64,000 bases of DNA from Niallia circulans (GCF_003726095.1 NZ_CP026031.1:3162001-3226000); one strand, 5' to 3'. Positions 24,972 to 34,865 are shown, counted from the first letter of the stretch. The notes: generated from the letters alone by a model not told the origin. Numbers and translations are program-made.

Positions 24972-25427
24972 ATGCTAGCCCATGATATTATGGTAAGCCG
25001 AGTATATAAAGTGAAAGAAGGCGACACCGTCCGTTCTGTCATCGAAAAATTCATTCAGTATAAAATTAGCGGTCTTCCTATCGTTAATGACCGCAATGAG
25101 ATTGTCGGTTTCATCAGTGATGGAGATGTACTGCGATACATTGGCAAACATGATGATCATATTATCGACAGTATTTATTATACTGTTGTTATTAAAGGGG
25201 ACGATGAAGATTTTGAACATAGATTGCAAAGTCTCTTACATTTGAACGTAATGAAAATTGCGAAGAAAAGGGTTATTAAAGTGTCTTGGGATGAAAATTT
25301 AGAAAAGATTGCAGCTCTGTTAGGTAAAAAGCAAATTAAAAAGGTCCCCGTTGAAAAAAATGGAGTTTTAGTAGGCATTATTAGTCGCGGTGATGTTATA
25401 AGGAATTCTTTTAAAGAATTAATCTAG
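24972..25427 (+). CDS. CBS-domain pair protein
   Basis: A 151-residue protein made of two CBS motifs: the first VSRVYKVKEGDTVRSVIEKFI with GLPIVNDRNEIVGFISDGDVLRYI, the second near residue 95-150 with KKVPVEKNGVLVGIISRGDVIR. Such a Bateman module binds adenine nucleotides or similar ligands and senses energy state. GGGGG lies upstream of the ATG. It precedes the MFS gene by 43 bases on the same strand and shares the MarR-controlled promoter, so it may adjust or accompany the transporter. No enzymatic domain is attached. Confidence 0.85.
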   Translation: MLAHDIMVSRVYKVKEGDTVRSVIEKFIQYKISGLPIVNDRNEIVGFISDGDVLRYIGKHDDHIIDSIYYTVVIKGDDEDFEHRLQSLLHLNVMKIAKKRVIKVSWDENLEKIAALLGKKQIKKVPVEKNGVLVGIISRGDVIRNSFKELI

Positions 25428-25470
25428 TCTATAAAAACAAAGGGAATAAAAAAATAAAGGGGAGAATGAA

Positions 25471-26721
25471 ATGTCATCTTCACAATCTGTATCAGCAGAT
25501 TCAACCAAAAACAATTTAAATACGAAAACAGAAGCTAGTTTATTAAAACAGCCTAAAGCAGTATGGGCTGTATTTTTTGCGGGGATTATTGCCTTTATGG
25601 GGCTTGGTCTCGTTGATCCGATCCTTCCTGCTATTGCCGAGAAACTTCATGCCTCCCAAAGCCAGGTAACGTTACTCTTCACTAGCTATAATGCCGTAAT
25701 GGCTGTAGCAATGCTGGTAACTGGGATGATTTCCTCCAGACTTGGAATTAAGTGGACACTTATTTTAGGAATTGTTATCATTGCTATTTTTTCTTGCCTA
25801 GGCGGACTATCAAATGGGATTTGGGCGCTTGTCGGACTTCGAGGAGGTTGGGGGCTTGGTAATGCCCTGTTTGTAGCAACTGCATTAGCGGCAATTGTAT
25901 CTCTTTCAAACAGTGGTACTGCTAAAGCAATTATTCTTTATGAAGCAGCGATTGGACTTGGTATCTCTGTCGGTCCACTACTAGGCGGATGGTTGGGAGC
26001 CATGAGCTGGAGAGGTCCTTTCCTAGGGGTAGCTGTTTTAATGATTATTGCCTTTTTCGGTATTTTCATTTTAATGCCAAAAAATACTTCCATGAATACA
26101 ACGAATACAGTTAAATCTAAAACGTCCTTGGCAGATCCGTTTAGAGCATTAAAACATCGCTCATTACTTGTTTTAGGGATTGCCGCAGCATTATATAATT
26201 TTGGATTTTTCACGTTGTTAGCCTATGCACCGTTTGTAATGGGCTTAGACGAACATGGACTTGGCTTTGTATTCTTGGGCTGGGGTATTTTATTAGCTGT
26301 CACTTCTGTTTTTATGGCACCAAGATTGCAGGAACGTTTCGGAACCGTAAAATCAATGTGTGCCATGTTAACCTTGTTTGCAGTTGTATTAGTTGCTATG
26401 GGAATTTGGACAACAACCCAATGGGTTATCATCGCAGCAGTTATTTTCGCTGGTGCCTTATTAGGAAATAACAATACGCTTATTACAACTGCCGTAATGA
26501 ATGCTGCTCCTGTAGAACGATCTACCGCTTCAGCAGCATACAGCTTCTTGCGCTTTATAGGTGGAGCCATTGCGCCTTACACAGCAGGAAAGTTAGCAGA
26601 AATATTTAATCCATCTGTACCATTCCTTGTTGGAGCTGGATTTGTATTAGTTTCTGTGTTATTCATCTGGATTAATAGCAAACATGTCCATCATGTAGAT
26701 GCAATGGGTTCTGGTCATTAA
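25471..26721 (+). CDS. MFS transporter, probable drug/metabolite efflux
   Basis: A 416-residue membrane protein with about twelve hydrophobic segments in two six-helix halves. The first half begins KAVWAVFFAGIIAFMGLGLVDPILPAIAE, typical of DHA1-type drug:proton antiporters. The loop between helices 2 and 3 (SSRLGIKWTLILG) is a divergent form of the MFS motif. AGGGGAG precedes the ATG. Control by the divergent MarR gene supports efflux of a toxic compound. The substrate is not known. A hairpin at 26748 follows. Confidence 0.85.
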   Translation: MSSSQSVSADSTKNNLNTKTEASLLKQPKAVWAVFFAGIIAFMGLGLVDPILPAIAEKLHASQSQVTLLFTSYNAVMAVAMLVTGMISSRLGIKWTLILGIVIIAIFSCLGGLSNGIWALVGLRGGWGLGNALFVATALAAIVSLSNSGTAKAIILYEAAIGLGISVGPLLGGWLGAMSWRGPFLGVAVLMIIAFFGIFILMPKNTSMNTTNTVKSKTSLADPFRALKHRSLLVLGIAAALYNFGFFTLLAYAPFVMGLDEHGLGFVFLGWGILLAVTSVFMAPRLQERFGTVKSMCAMLTLFAVVLVAMGIWTTTQWVIIAAVIFAGALLGNNNTLITTAVMNAAPVERSTASAAYSFLRFIGGAIAPYTAGKLAEIFNPSVPFLVGAGFVLVSVLFIWINSKHVHHVDAMGSGH

Positions 26722-26747
26722 TCAACATCTACCAATAATCATAAATA

Positions 26748-26777
26748 ATTCCCATCTGTCTAAGTATAGATGGGAAT
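26748..26777 (+). terminator. Hairpin after the MFS gene
   Basis: ATTCCCATCT and AGATGGGAAT form a perfect 10-bp stem. Just downstream, GCAGAGGGACAGTTGT is a degenerate half copy of the dispersed hairpin family in inverted orientation. Confidence 0.65.
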
Positions 26778-26872
26778 GGCAGCAGAGGGACAGTTGTACT
26801 ACTTCCCTCTAATGCTTGTGATCAGCCTTTAATCAAGTTTGGTTAACTGGAAAAGCTTCTTTTTCACTTCCC

Positions 26873-27691
26873 CTACTTCAACCCAGTCAACGTTATCCCC
26901 TTAATAATATGGCGTTGGAAGATTAAGAAGACGATGATTAGTGGTACAACAGCGATGGTAGCTCCTGCCATGACGATTTCCCAGTAAGTTTGGTTTTCAC
27001 CGGAGAAAAAGGCAAGGCCGACTGGCAGTGTTCGCATTTCTTCTGTCTCGATAACAATTAACGGCCACAAATAGGCATTCCAGTTTCCTAAAAATGTGAA
27101 AATGCATAGCGCTGCTAATGCTGGATATACTTGTGGAATGGCGATTTTAAAGAAAATTTTAAATTCATTTAAGCCATCAATTCTTGCAGCATCGAGTAAG
27201 TCATCTGGAATAGACTCCATAAATTGTTTCATGAGAAAAATACCAAAGGCAGAAATTACGCCTGGAAACATAATTCCCCAATACGTATCAACCCAGCCTA
27301 AGTCAGTAGACATGATATACCAAGGAATAATCAGCATTTCGGTAGGAATCATTAAGGAACTTAAGATGAATAAGAAAATAATACTCTTGCCAACAAAGGA
27401 AAATTTAGCAATAACATAACCAACAAGGGTATCAAATAATGCAACACTTATAGTAGTAATCACTGCCACGATAAAACTATTTAAAAACCATTTACTAAAT
27501 AGGGTATCCACCATGATCTTCCGATAATTCTCCAATGTAGGGTGGTCGGCAAGCAGCTTCAGTCCATATACTTCCGTCGGCGGCTTAAAGGATGTGGATA
27601 CCATCCAAATAAAAGGGAACAGCATAAAGATAGCCCCAACGGTCAAGAGAATATAGACGATTGATTTTTTTAAATACCTTCTTTTCTTCAA
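26873..27691 (-). CDS. Carbohydrate ABC transporter, permease subunit (MalG type)
   Basis: A 272-residue CUT1 permease with six hydrophobic segments. The family opening IFMLFPFIWMVSTSFKPPTEVYG is clear, and the EAA loop that contacts the ATPase is DAARIDGLNEFKIFFKIAIPQVYPA near residues 188-212. The TTG start follows GGGGGTGAGGAG. It is the last gene of an operon: lyase, receptor, permease, permease. No ATPase gene is present, so it probably uses a shared MsmX-type ATPase encoded elsewhere, as is usual for CUT1 systems in Bacillus. Confidence 0.9.
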   Translation of the reverse strand: MKKRRYLKKSIVYILLTVGAIFMLFPFIWMVSTSFKPPTEVYGLKLLADHPTLENYRKIMVDTLFSKWFLNSFIVAVITTISVALFDTLVGYVIAKFSFVGKSIIFLFILSSLMIPTEMLIIPWYIMSTDLGWVDTYWGIMFPGVISAFGIFLMKQFMESIPDDLLDAARIDGLNEFKIFFKIAIPQVYPALAALCIFTFLGNWNAYLWPLIVIETEEMRTLPVGLAFFSGENQTYWEIVMAGATIAVVPLIIVFLIFQRHIIKGITLTGLK

Positions 27692-27711
27692 CTCCTCACC
27701 CCCATAAAAAA

Positions 27712-28629
27712 CTAGTACTCAAATTTCTTTGTCAAAACTTTCATTTGAATGATCGTGATAACTAAAATAATCAGAAATAAGATAACTGTTGCCGCAGAAG
27801 CGAGACCCATATCAAAGTGCTGGAAGGCTAATTCATAAATATAAAGAACAACGGATATAGTAGAATGAAGTGGTCCACCCTGTGTCATATTTTGCACTTG
27901 GGTAAAGGTTTGTAAGAAACTAATACTGCCAATAACTGCGGAAAATACAATGGTTGGATTTAGTAACGGCAAGGTGATATGAATAAATTTTTTCCAACCA
28001 TCTGCCCCATCAATTTCCGCAGCTTCATAGAATATTTTCGGGATATTTTCAAGGCCCGCTAGGAAAATAATCATTTGAAAACCGAGACCTTGCCAGATCA
28101 TCGTTAAGATAATAATATAAATTGCTTGATCAGGTGATTTAAGAAAAAGCTGGGCTTCCAACCCAAACTTCATGAGAATATCATTCACAACGCCGTTGTT
28201 CATTAGAATCCATTTAAACACCCAGCTTACCGCAACAATACTTGTCACATAGGGAATGAAATAAATAGCGCGAAATACCCCGACAAATTTATTAATCCTT
28301 TGCAAAAGCAGCGCTACTCCTAATCCACACATCAGCTGTCCTACTACACCAAAAACGACATAGATAAATGTATTTATTAGTGATTTACGAAAGACTTCAT
28401 CTTTAAAAAGGGCTACATAATTATCCATCCCTACAAATGGTTTATCCTCTGATAGAATATCCCATTCCCGAAACCCGATGTTGAATGTATAAAGTGTTGG
28501 CAAAAACCGAATCGAAATAAAAAAAAGAAGAGGTATCAGCAAGCATGTATATACAAAGATATATTTTTGTTGCTTTAACGTAAATCTAGCAGTCTTTTTT
28601 GGGACGGCAGAATGGTTCTTCCCAGACAT
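27712..28629 (-). CDS. Carbohydrate ABC transporter, permease subunit (MalF/UgpA type)
   Basis: A 305-residue CUT1 permease with six hydrophobic segments starting IFVYTCLLIPLLFFISIRFLPTLYTFNIGF. The EAA loop is EAAEIDGADGWKKFIHITLPLL near residues 202-223. AAGGAGGG precedes the ATG. It pairs with the MalG-type permease 20 bases downstream to form the channel for the receptor encoded just upstream. Confidence 0.9.
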   Translation of the reverse strand: MSGKNHSAVPKKTARFTLKQQKYIFVYTCLLIPLLFFISIRFLPTLYTFNIGFREWDILSEDKPFVGMDNYVALFKDEVFRKSLINTFIYVVFGVVGQLMCGLGVALLLQRINKFVGVFRAIYFIPYVTSIVAVSWVFKWILMNNGVVNDILMKFGLEAQLFLKSPDQAIYIIILTMIWQGLGFQMIIFLAGLENIPKIFYEAAEIDGADGWKKFIHITLPLLNPTIVFSAVIGSISFLQTFTQVQNMTQGGPLHSTISVVLYIYELAFQHFDMGLASAATVILFLIILVITIIQMKVLTKKFEY

Positions 28630-28688
28630 GAAAACCCTCCTTTCTGAATAAAGAAAGACGATTACCGCCTTTCTTTATTTCAGTATCT

Positions 28689-29972
28689 TTACTTGTTACT
28701 CCAATAATCATCGTAGAGCTTTTGTGACTTAGCTGCGAAATCATTGTAGGCATCTTCAATTGAAACTCCATTTAGCAACACTTCATTCACTGCATCAATA
28801 ACATATTGTCTTTGTGCTGTTTCGTCGACATAGAATTGTGCATTGGCATATGGAAGCTGTTCGATGAATGGTCCGTATAATGGATCGTTTACATATTTAT
28901 CTTGTGTTGCGACCGCTTCTTTTGCTGGCAATTCTCCTACCTCGTCAATCCAGCGTTCCATCACTTCATCACTTGTTAAAAACGCTAAGAATTTTTTAGA
29001 AGCTTCTAATTTCTCTCCTTCTACTTTAGCTGTAATGCCATTTGCCCAGAACGAAGATTGTGTGGCCTTTTCTTTATAAGATGGCAGTGGCGCAACCCCA
29101 TAATTTAAGTCAGGTGCATCTGTCGCCAATGTACCTAAACGGAAGGAACCGTCAATATTCATCGCCGCATTCCCTGTCTTAAATGCTGTTACATCATCTG
29201 TATAAAAACCACTTTCGCCAACTTTATGTTTGGATCCGAATTCCACTAAATACGTAAATGCTTCTAAACCAGCAGGTGTATCATCCCAAAGAACTTGCTT
29301 ACGATCCTCACTCAACCCTTGACCGCCAGCTTGATAGACAAGAGCATCATAAAACCAGTTGTTCAGCTGTGCACCAATTTCATACGCCATCCCCTCTGTT
29401 TCAAGCTTTCCGTTTTCTCTTACTGTCAGTTTTTTCGCATAATCTACTAATTCATCCCATGTTTTTGGCGGACTATTTGGATCCAAGCCTGCTTTTTCAA
29501 AAAGATCTTTGTTATAAAACAGGGCAAGAGTACGAACCGCAGTCGGAATGGCCCAATATTTATCGTCCAATTTTGCTGCATTTACTAAGGAGAAGTATTC
29601 ACTTTCGATTTTATCCACTGGAAATGCATCCTCAGGAAGAGGCTGTAAATAGCCTGAATCAATATATTTTGGCAGCCAGCCATAATATAAATTGATAACA
29701 TCGGGACCTCTTCCAGCTGGAACTAGTGTAGCAACCTTCTCATTGTATTGCTCATATGGAAAAGTTGTCTGCTTTACTTTAATTCCTGGGTTTTTATCTT
29801 CAAACTCTTTAATAAGCTCATCCATTAAATCCACTTTCGCCTTATAGGCATATTGCCAATATTCAATAGTTACCGTACCATCTGCTTCCCCGCCAGAATC
29901 CTTTCCCTTTGAACAACCAACAATAACCATTGCTATGGCTAGAAAAAGAAATACACTTAAAAACTTTTTCAA
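28689..29972 (-). CDS. Carbohydrate-type ABC transporter, substrate-binding lipoprotein
   Basis: A 427-residue SBP_bac_1 receptor. The lipoprotein signal ends in lipobox IVGCSKG, so it is anchored outside the membrane. The fold shows VTIEYWQYAYKAKVDLMDELIKEFE, then NLYYGWLPKYIDSGYLQPL and a ligand-site region WAIPTAVRTLALFYNKDLFEKAG. A TTG start follows GGAGGGG. It is 15 bases downstream of an argininosuccinate-lyase-like gene. Members of this family mostly bind sugars or glycerophosphodiesters, but some bind unusual amino-sugar conjugates; the lyase makes a conjugate with an amino acid part conceivable. Confidence 0.88.
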   Translation of the reverse strand: MKKFLSVFLFLAIAMVIVGCSKGKDSGGEADGTVTIEYWQYAYKAKVDLMDELIKEFEDKNPGIKVKQTTFPYEQYNEKVATLVPAGRGPDVINLYYGWLPKYIDSGYLQPLPEDAFPVDKIESEYFSLVNAAKLDDKYWAIPTAVRTLALFYNKDLFEKAGLDPNSPPKTWDELVDYAKKLTVRENGKLETEGMAYEIGAQLNNWFYDALVYQAGGQGLSEDRKQVLWDDTPAGLEAFTYLVEFGSKHKVGESGFYTDDVTAFKTGNAAMNIDGSFRLGTLATDAPDLNYGVAPLPSYKEKATQSSFWANGITAKVEGEKLEASKKFLAFLTSDEVMERWIDEVGELPAKEAVATQDKYVNDPLYGPFIEQLPYANAQFYVDETAQRQYVIDAVNEVLLNGVSIEDAYNDFAAKSQKLYDDYWSNK

Positions 29973-29986
29973 TAGAACCCCTCCTA

Positions 29987-31453
29987 TTAAACAAGTTTGT
30001 TATTATTGCGAAGCAGCTGCTTATAAGAAGTAAATTTATTTCTATATATTGCTGCTTCTTTTGAAAAATCAGCAAGCTTTTGACTGGACCTTATTCGCTG
30101 TCTCTCTGTTTCTTTTGGGTTAGGGCCTCCAAAAGCAGAGCGAACCATAACAAAATGAAAAGGATTAATCGCAGTTTGATATTGTTCTTCTGTTAAAGGA
30201 AGATGTGTTCCTAATATCTCCTGAGAAATTTGTTTGACTAGTTCAGCAGAACCATCTTTTATTTTTTTCCCAGTACTAGCTAATCGCTGAACCAAAATGC
30301 TGACAATCTGATGGGCATCACGGAAGGATAATTGGCACTCCCTAACCAGTACATCCGCTAATTCCGTTACGGTGGAAAAGCCTTCTGAACAACGGGTCAG
30401 GAGTTTATCTACATTTACCTCCATCGTTTTAAGAATTTCTGTCAGTAATTCGATAATTTGATAGGAATGAGAAAAGCCATTGATAAGAATAGGCTGGATA
30501 TCATCCCCAATATCGACGATGTCCCCAAAAGGTGTGTTGTGGGACATCATAAAAGCAGCATTTACTTCCCCAATTGTCCGGCTAATGAGAGATTTCGTAT
30601 GTTCTAAAGATGAAGGGTTTCGTTTTTGAGGCATGATGCTCGATGTTTGCACTAAGCTTTTATCTAATCTGATTGCTTCTACTTCATTTGTCGTAAAAAA
30701 CAAGAGATCATGAGTAAAACGCGATAAGGTACTTAAAGTAATTTTGATCACACTAGCTATTTCCAGCATATAATCAGCGGCACTAATAGAATCATAGGAA
30801 TTCTCCATTGGTTTATCGAAAGCTAATTGGATCGCCACAAATGAACGATCAATTGAAAAACCAGAAGTCCCTAAAGCAGCAGCTCCCATTGGAGACTCAT
30901 TGATTCTTCTTAAAAGCGCGAAACCACGTTCCAAGTCCCTTTGTAAACTACTATCGATAGCTAACAAATAGTGGGCTAAGGTAGTAGGCTGTGCTTGCTG
31001 ATTATGTGTATAGGCTGGCATAATCGTTAGTTCATGTTCTTTCGCCAAACGTAACAATACCTTTTTTAACTCTACAAGTAAGGTAAGAAACTGCAGAAGC
31101 TTTTCTCGAGATACCATTCGATACATGGTTGCATCCATATCATTCCGACTAAAGGCAATATGCATATTTCCAACAAGCACTTCGCCGATTTCCTTTTTCA
31201 AATCTTCTTCCAGCATAAAAAATAAGTCTTCATAAAGAGGATTATAGTGTTGGGGATAACCTTTTGCTAATAGTGCTTGATTCGCTTTAATGATTTTTTG
31301 GGTATCTTCTTTTGTTAAGATTTTTTGGTGGGCTAGCATAGTAGCATGGGCGATGTTAATTTCTAATAAATAAGGAAGGTAATGTTGTTTCGTAAAATCA
31401 TAGATGGGTTCTAATATATGGTTTACATAGACTTGCGATCTACTGTCTGGCAT
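29987..31453 (-). CDS. Argininosuccinate-lyase-like enzyme in a transporter operon
   Basis: A 488-residue fumarase-superfamily lyase. Blocks are VGNMHIAFSRNDMDATMYRMV near residue 95 (ArgH has GRSRNDQVATD), MPAYTHNQQAQPTTLAHY near 150, ESPMGAAALGTSGFSIDR near 195, and the signature TSSIMPQKRNPSSLEH near 280. These changes from ArgH are strong, the protein is longer than usual (about 460), and no argG is nearby. I therefore doubt that it makes arginine. It leads an operon with a CUT1 importer, so a degradative lyase that removes fumarate or a related acid from an imported conjugate is inferred. GAGAGGAG precedes the ATG. Confidence 0.8.
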   Translation of the reverse strand: MPDSRSQVYVNHILEPIYDFTKQHYLPYLLEINIAHATMLAHQKILTKEDTQKIIKANQALLAKGYPQHYNPLYEDLFFMLEEDLKKEIGEVLVGNMHIAFSRNDMDATMYRMVSREKLLQFLTLLVELKKVLLRLAKEHELTIMPAYTHNQQAQPTTLAHYLLAIDSSLQRDLERGFALLRRINESPMGAAALGTSGFSIDRSFVAIQLAFDKPMENSYDSISAADYMLEIASVIKITLSTLSRFTHDLLFFTTNEVEAIRLDKSLVQTSSIMPQKRNPSSLEHTKSLISRTIGEVNAAFMMSHNTPFGDIVDIGDDIQPILINGFSHSYQIIELLTEILKTMEVNVDKLLTRCSEGFSTVTELADVLVRECQLSFRDAHQIVSILVQRLASTGKKIKDGSAELVKQISQEILGTHLPLTEEQYQTAINPFHFVMVRSAFGGPNPKETERQRIRSSQKLADFSKEAAIYRNKFTSYKQLLRNNNKLV

Positions 31454-31982
31454 TATATTGCTTCACTCCTCTCTCTAAATGGAGTAAACGGCGAGCAAAT
31501 AAAATTTTCTGAATCCGTCATTCCTGGTGCACCAATCGTAAAAGACAGCACCTTTGTATGACTATTATTTTGTTCCTCTAATATGCTATTTACTTGATCA
31601 ACAAGCAATTGAACAAAATTCCTCTTCAACGCCTCTTGTGTGTCGATTTTGCGGTGCAGAATAAATTTTCCAAATCCATAATCGCTATTTCAGTCGTCGT
31701 TCCTCCAATATCTATGCCAATCGTATATTTGTATTCTTTGGCAAACAATAAATGGACAGGTTTTCTCCCCTTTTGTTGCCGCCTTTTTACTTTCTTTTTC
31801 AATAATCCAGCCTTCTTTCACCATCATCTACCAATGCTGATATAGTCGGCTTACTCAGCTTCAATCTTTTTGCCAAACTTGTTCTTTGAATAAAGATTAT
31901 CTCCTTCGATAATTTCTTGCAGTCCTTTTCTCTTACTGATTATCTTTAAGTAGGTGGGAGTTCCTGATTGTAAAATACTCAT
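31454..31982 (-). pseudogene. Decayed ROK-family (NagC/XylR) regulator
   Basis: Minus-strand pieces in different frames are ordered as in a ROK repressor. An ATG at 31982 has GGAGGAATGA upstream. Then comes a helix-turn-helix LKLSKPTISALVDD, then GRKPVHLLFAKEYKYTIGIDIGGTTTEIAIMDLE (the ROK nucleotide fold), then FTIGAPGM near the end. Several frameshifts and stops interrupt it. Only about a third of the ROK domain remains before the sequence runs into the lyase gene. It sits directly upstream of the lyase-importer operon and was probably its repressor. Confidence 0.8.
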
Positions 31983-32156
31983 TCATTCCTCCAATCATGG
32001 CAGTTAGTAAACCTTCCTTACTTCTTAAAAGCTTATGATTGGCTAGAAAGTAATATGTTTGTATATATTCCGAAATTTTTTGTGAACTTTTCTTTATTTT
32101 AGTTGAGGCGCTTTTAAAGAATCGTTGTTTTCCTCATTCCTTTACTTGAATATTAG

Positions 32157-32184
32157 AAAAACACCATTTAAAAAATGGCGTTTC
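32157..32184 (-). terminator. Terminator overlapping the end of the 32.2-kb membrane gene
   Basis: On the minus strand CGCCATTT and AAATGGTG form a stem followed by TTTTTCTAA. The left arm begins just before the stop codon of the membrane protein gene. Confidence 0.65.
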
Positions 32185-32647
32185 AGTTCGTAAATATATA
32201 TATTACTTTCCTTATGACCAATCCAATGATTACACCTGGTAACACAAAAAGCATTGGTAAAAAAATAGGGCCGATTAGATGCCCAAATAGGAAAACCTCT
32301 GATGAATAGATTAATCCTACTGTTACAAAATAAGCTGCAAACACAAATGGAAGAAATAATAAAGGAGAATTTTCTCCTTTCTCATCAGCATCTCTTACTG
32401 CATCCCACATCGCAAAAAAATAAAGGCACGGATAAAACATAAGCCATTTTAGATTAACTTCCTCTAAAGACGCGGAAGTTTGTCCATGAAAACTTAATAT
32501 AATGGCTGTATTAAAGTTAGCTTGTATGTTCACAACTAACTCAAGTAAGATAAAAATAATTCCTTTTATATATTTCTTATTAAGCAGCTGTCCAAAGCCA
32601 GGCAAAGCGATGGACCATAAAAGTTTTTCAAATGATTTCCTGTTCAC
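32183..32647 (-). CDS. Hypothetical multi-pass membrane protein
   Basis: About 154 residues from a GTG at 32647; an upstream in-frame start at 32713 would add 22 residues but has no ribosome site. Four hydrophobic segments are visible, the first ending with a short GxGQ turn: LLWSIALPGFGQLLNKKYIKGIIF. The LPGxGQxxxxxYIKG pattern is common in small uncharacterised Bacillus membrane proteins. No function can be given. It stands alone before a terminator. Confidence 0.6.
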   Translation of the reverse strand: MNRKSFEKLLWSIALPGFGQLLNKKYIKGIIFILLELVVNIQANFNTAIILSFHGQTSASLEEVNLKWLMFYPCLYFFAMWDAVRDADEKGENSPLLFLPFVFAAYFVTVGLIYSSEVFLFGHLIGPIFLPMLFVLPGVIIGLVIRKVIYIFTN

Positions 32648-32832
32648 ATCTTTCCCCAGCCACCTTTTTAATAGATAAAGTAAATTTAGTGTACATCTTA
32701 GTGAAATCAACACATGCTGAGAATATAATCCATGGTTTTCAGAAAAAGTTTGAAGTTAGTATTTGCAAAAAATTTAAATTTTATCCATAAAATCCTCAAG
32801 AGAAATTCTCCTGCATCCTTCATAAAGAGTAT

Positions 32833-32862
32833 AAAAAAGGACGGATGAACCGTCCCTTTTTT
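32833..32862 (-). terminator. Short repeat-family terminator of the chemoreceptor gene
   Basis: AAAAAAGGACGG and CCGTCCCTTTTTT enclose ATGAA. The core GGACGG/CCGTCC matches the dispersed hairpin family, but the loop is much shorter than in other copies. It begins just after the chemoreceptor stop codon. Confidence 0.8.
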
Positions 32863-32864
32863 TC

Positions 32865-34865
32865 CTATATTGTAAATTTTGTAATCGTTTTTTCTAATTC
32901 AGCTGCTAAGTTTTTGAGGCTTTGGGCAGCTGAGGAAATTTCCTCTATTCCTGCTAGTTGTTCTTCTGAGGCTGCGGCCACTTCTTGTGTACTTGACTTC
33001 GTGTTTTTAGTAATAGTAGAGATTTGATTAAAGGAAGCAGATACCTCTTCTGCTCCTGCTGAAATCTCTTCCGAAGTGGCAGACATATTGGTAATATTAT
33101 CAGAAACTTCATAAGTCAATTCTAGGATTTCCTTAAATAGTTCTCTTGAGTTATTAGCAATCAATACACCACTTTGAACTTCATCCATGACTGCATTCAT
33201 TGATTCGCTCGTTTGTTTAATCTCCCCTTGAATTTTCGTTACTATCCCAGCAATTTCTTGAGAAGAACGCTGTGACTCTTCTGCCAGTTTCCGAACTTCA
33301 TCGGCAACTACTGCAAATCCTTTCCCGTGCTCCCCAGCTCTTGCTGCTTCAATTGCCGCATTAAGCGCAAGCAGATTTGTTTGATCAGCTATAGAAGTAA
33401 TAACTTCCAATATTTTCACAATATCCTGTGATCTTACAATAAGTGATTTCGTCAATTCATCTGAGTTTTGAACCGATTGTTGAATTGTATTCATCTGGGT
33501 AATATTTTTTTCAACAGATTCCTTACCAGTTTGGGCTTTATTCAATGTTGAGCTGGCCTTTTCAGAGATAGTCGCCGAAGCCTCTGCAATTTGCTGTACT
33601 CCTTGTGCCACTTCATCAAGCGCTTCTGTGCTTTCAGTCACCATTTCCGCCTGATCGGCTGCTCCTTCAGCAACAGCTTGTATCGATTCCGTTATTACTA
33701 CACTTGTTTGATTGGATTGATCTGCACTCACAGCCAATTGCGCAGATGTTTCTGCTGTATGTACAGAGCTTTCCTTCAACTGTTTAATCAATTCCCGCAA
33801 GCTATGTTTCATCGAATTCGTATTTTCCGCTAACTGACCAATCTCATCCTTTGATTGGATAGCTACATCCTTGCTTGTAAGATCTCCTGCTGCAACTAAA
33901 CGCAGCTGAGCAACAATATTTCGGATTGGTTTTGTCATCCCGTTTGCAATCCAAATTGCCACCCCAATTATCAGCACAGAAAATACTGCAAGTATAATGG
34001 TCGTAATGTTCTTAATACTACTAGTAATTTCTAATATATCATCCAAGGAAGTAAATAAATAAATACCTAAACCTGCACTTTTTAGGGGAGCATAAGTAAC
34101 CAGTTGTTTTTCTCCATCCAGCTCTGTCTCTTTAGTTCCACTTGTTGTTCTCCCCTTCTCGAAAATAGTTCCTATATTTTTGGAAAAACCAGCTTCCTCA
34201 ATTGTCTTACCGATTAAGTCAGCATTAGGATGAAACTGAACTATATTATTACTATCAACTAATACAGGATATGTGCTTTTATTTTGAGAAGTTTCATTTT
34301 GTAAAAAATCCTGTATAAGGGTTTCAAAGTTAACGGTAGCAGATACCACCCCCACTACTTCTTTATGGGCATTTATGATCGGCGTTGCTATTGCAAGAAC
34401 TCGATTTCCTGTCGCATTGGACTTAAGGACATTCGAAACACTCTGTTCTCCTTTTATCCCTTTGATAAAATAATCTCTTTTTGATAAGTCTAATTTACCA
34501 ACTAGACTAGGGTCTGTATGTGCTTCCACCATCCCGTTTTTTCCGATAACTACAACTGATTCATAAGTTGAATCTTGCTCTTTGACAATATTAATTTGTT
34601 TACTCCGAGCTGCAAGATCTCCATTGATAATGGTATCTGATTTCGAAATAAGCGTAAGCTCATCCAATCGTTTTTGAATCCATTCCTCCATGTTTTCTAC
34701 TGTATTGGCTGTTTGATTACCAAGCCATTCCTCTTCATTGTTTAACGCATTATTACTACTTACATAATAAATAATGCTGGAGGCTATTATTACTGGAATA
34801 AGACCAATTAATAGAAAATACAAAATAAACTTTGTTTTAATCGATCTGTCTTTTCCTTTTTTCAT
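32865..34865 (-). CDS. Methyl-accepting chemotaxis protein
   Basis: A 666-residue transmembrane chemoreceptor. A first membrane helix (residues 11-31, [21 protein letters not shown] region) is followed by an extracellular double-Cache-type sensor of about 240 residues ([36 protein letters not shown]). A second membrane helix lies near 290-310, then HAMP ([21 protein letters not shown]), then a long coiled-coil signalling domain. The conserved tip is [45 protein letters not shown]. It relays ligand binding to CheA. Cache sensors of this layout often bind amino acids, which would suit the region, but the ligand is not visible. Confidence 0.93.
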   Translation of the reverse strand: MKKGKDRSIKTKFILYFLLIGLIPVIIASSIIYYVSSNNALNNEEEWLGNQTANTVENMEEWIQKRLDELTLISKSDTIINGDLAARSKQINIVKEQDSTYESVVVIGKNGMVEAHTDPSLVGKLDLSKRDYFIKGIKGEQSVSNVLKSNATGNRVLAIATPIINAHKEVVGVVSATVNFETLIQDFLQNETSQNKSTYPVLVDSNNIVQFHPNADLIGKTIEEAGFSKNIGTIFEKGRTTSGTKETELDGEKQLVTYAPLKSAGLGIYLFTSLDDILEITSSIKNITTIILAVFSVLIIGVAIWIANGMTKPIRNIVAQLRLVAAGDLTSKDVAIQSKDEIGQLAENTNSMKHSLRELIKQLKESSVHTAETSAQLAVSADQSNQTSVVITESIQAVAEGAADQAEMVTESTEALDEVAQGVQQIAEASATISEKASSTLNKAQTGKESVEKNITQMNTIQQSVQNSDELTKSLIVRSQDIVKILEVITSIADQTNLLALNAAIEAARAGEHGKGFAVVADEVRKLAEESQRSSQEIAGIVTKIQGEIKQTSESMNAVMDEVQSGVLIANNSRELFKEILELTYEVSDNITNMSATSEEISAGAEEVSASFNQISTITKNTKSSTQEVAAASEEQLAGIEEISSAAQSLKNLAAELEKTITKFTI

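Noticed and set aside
29987..31453. Housekeeping argH
   Set aside because: Key ArgH blocks are diverged, the protein is longer than usual, argG is absent and the neighbours are importer genes.
31594..31845. Plus-strand 83-residue frame
   Set aside because: It runs antisense to the decayed ROK gene, has no ribosome site and no recognisable feature.
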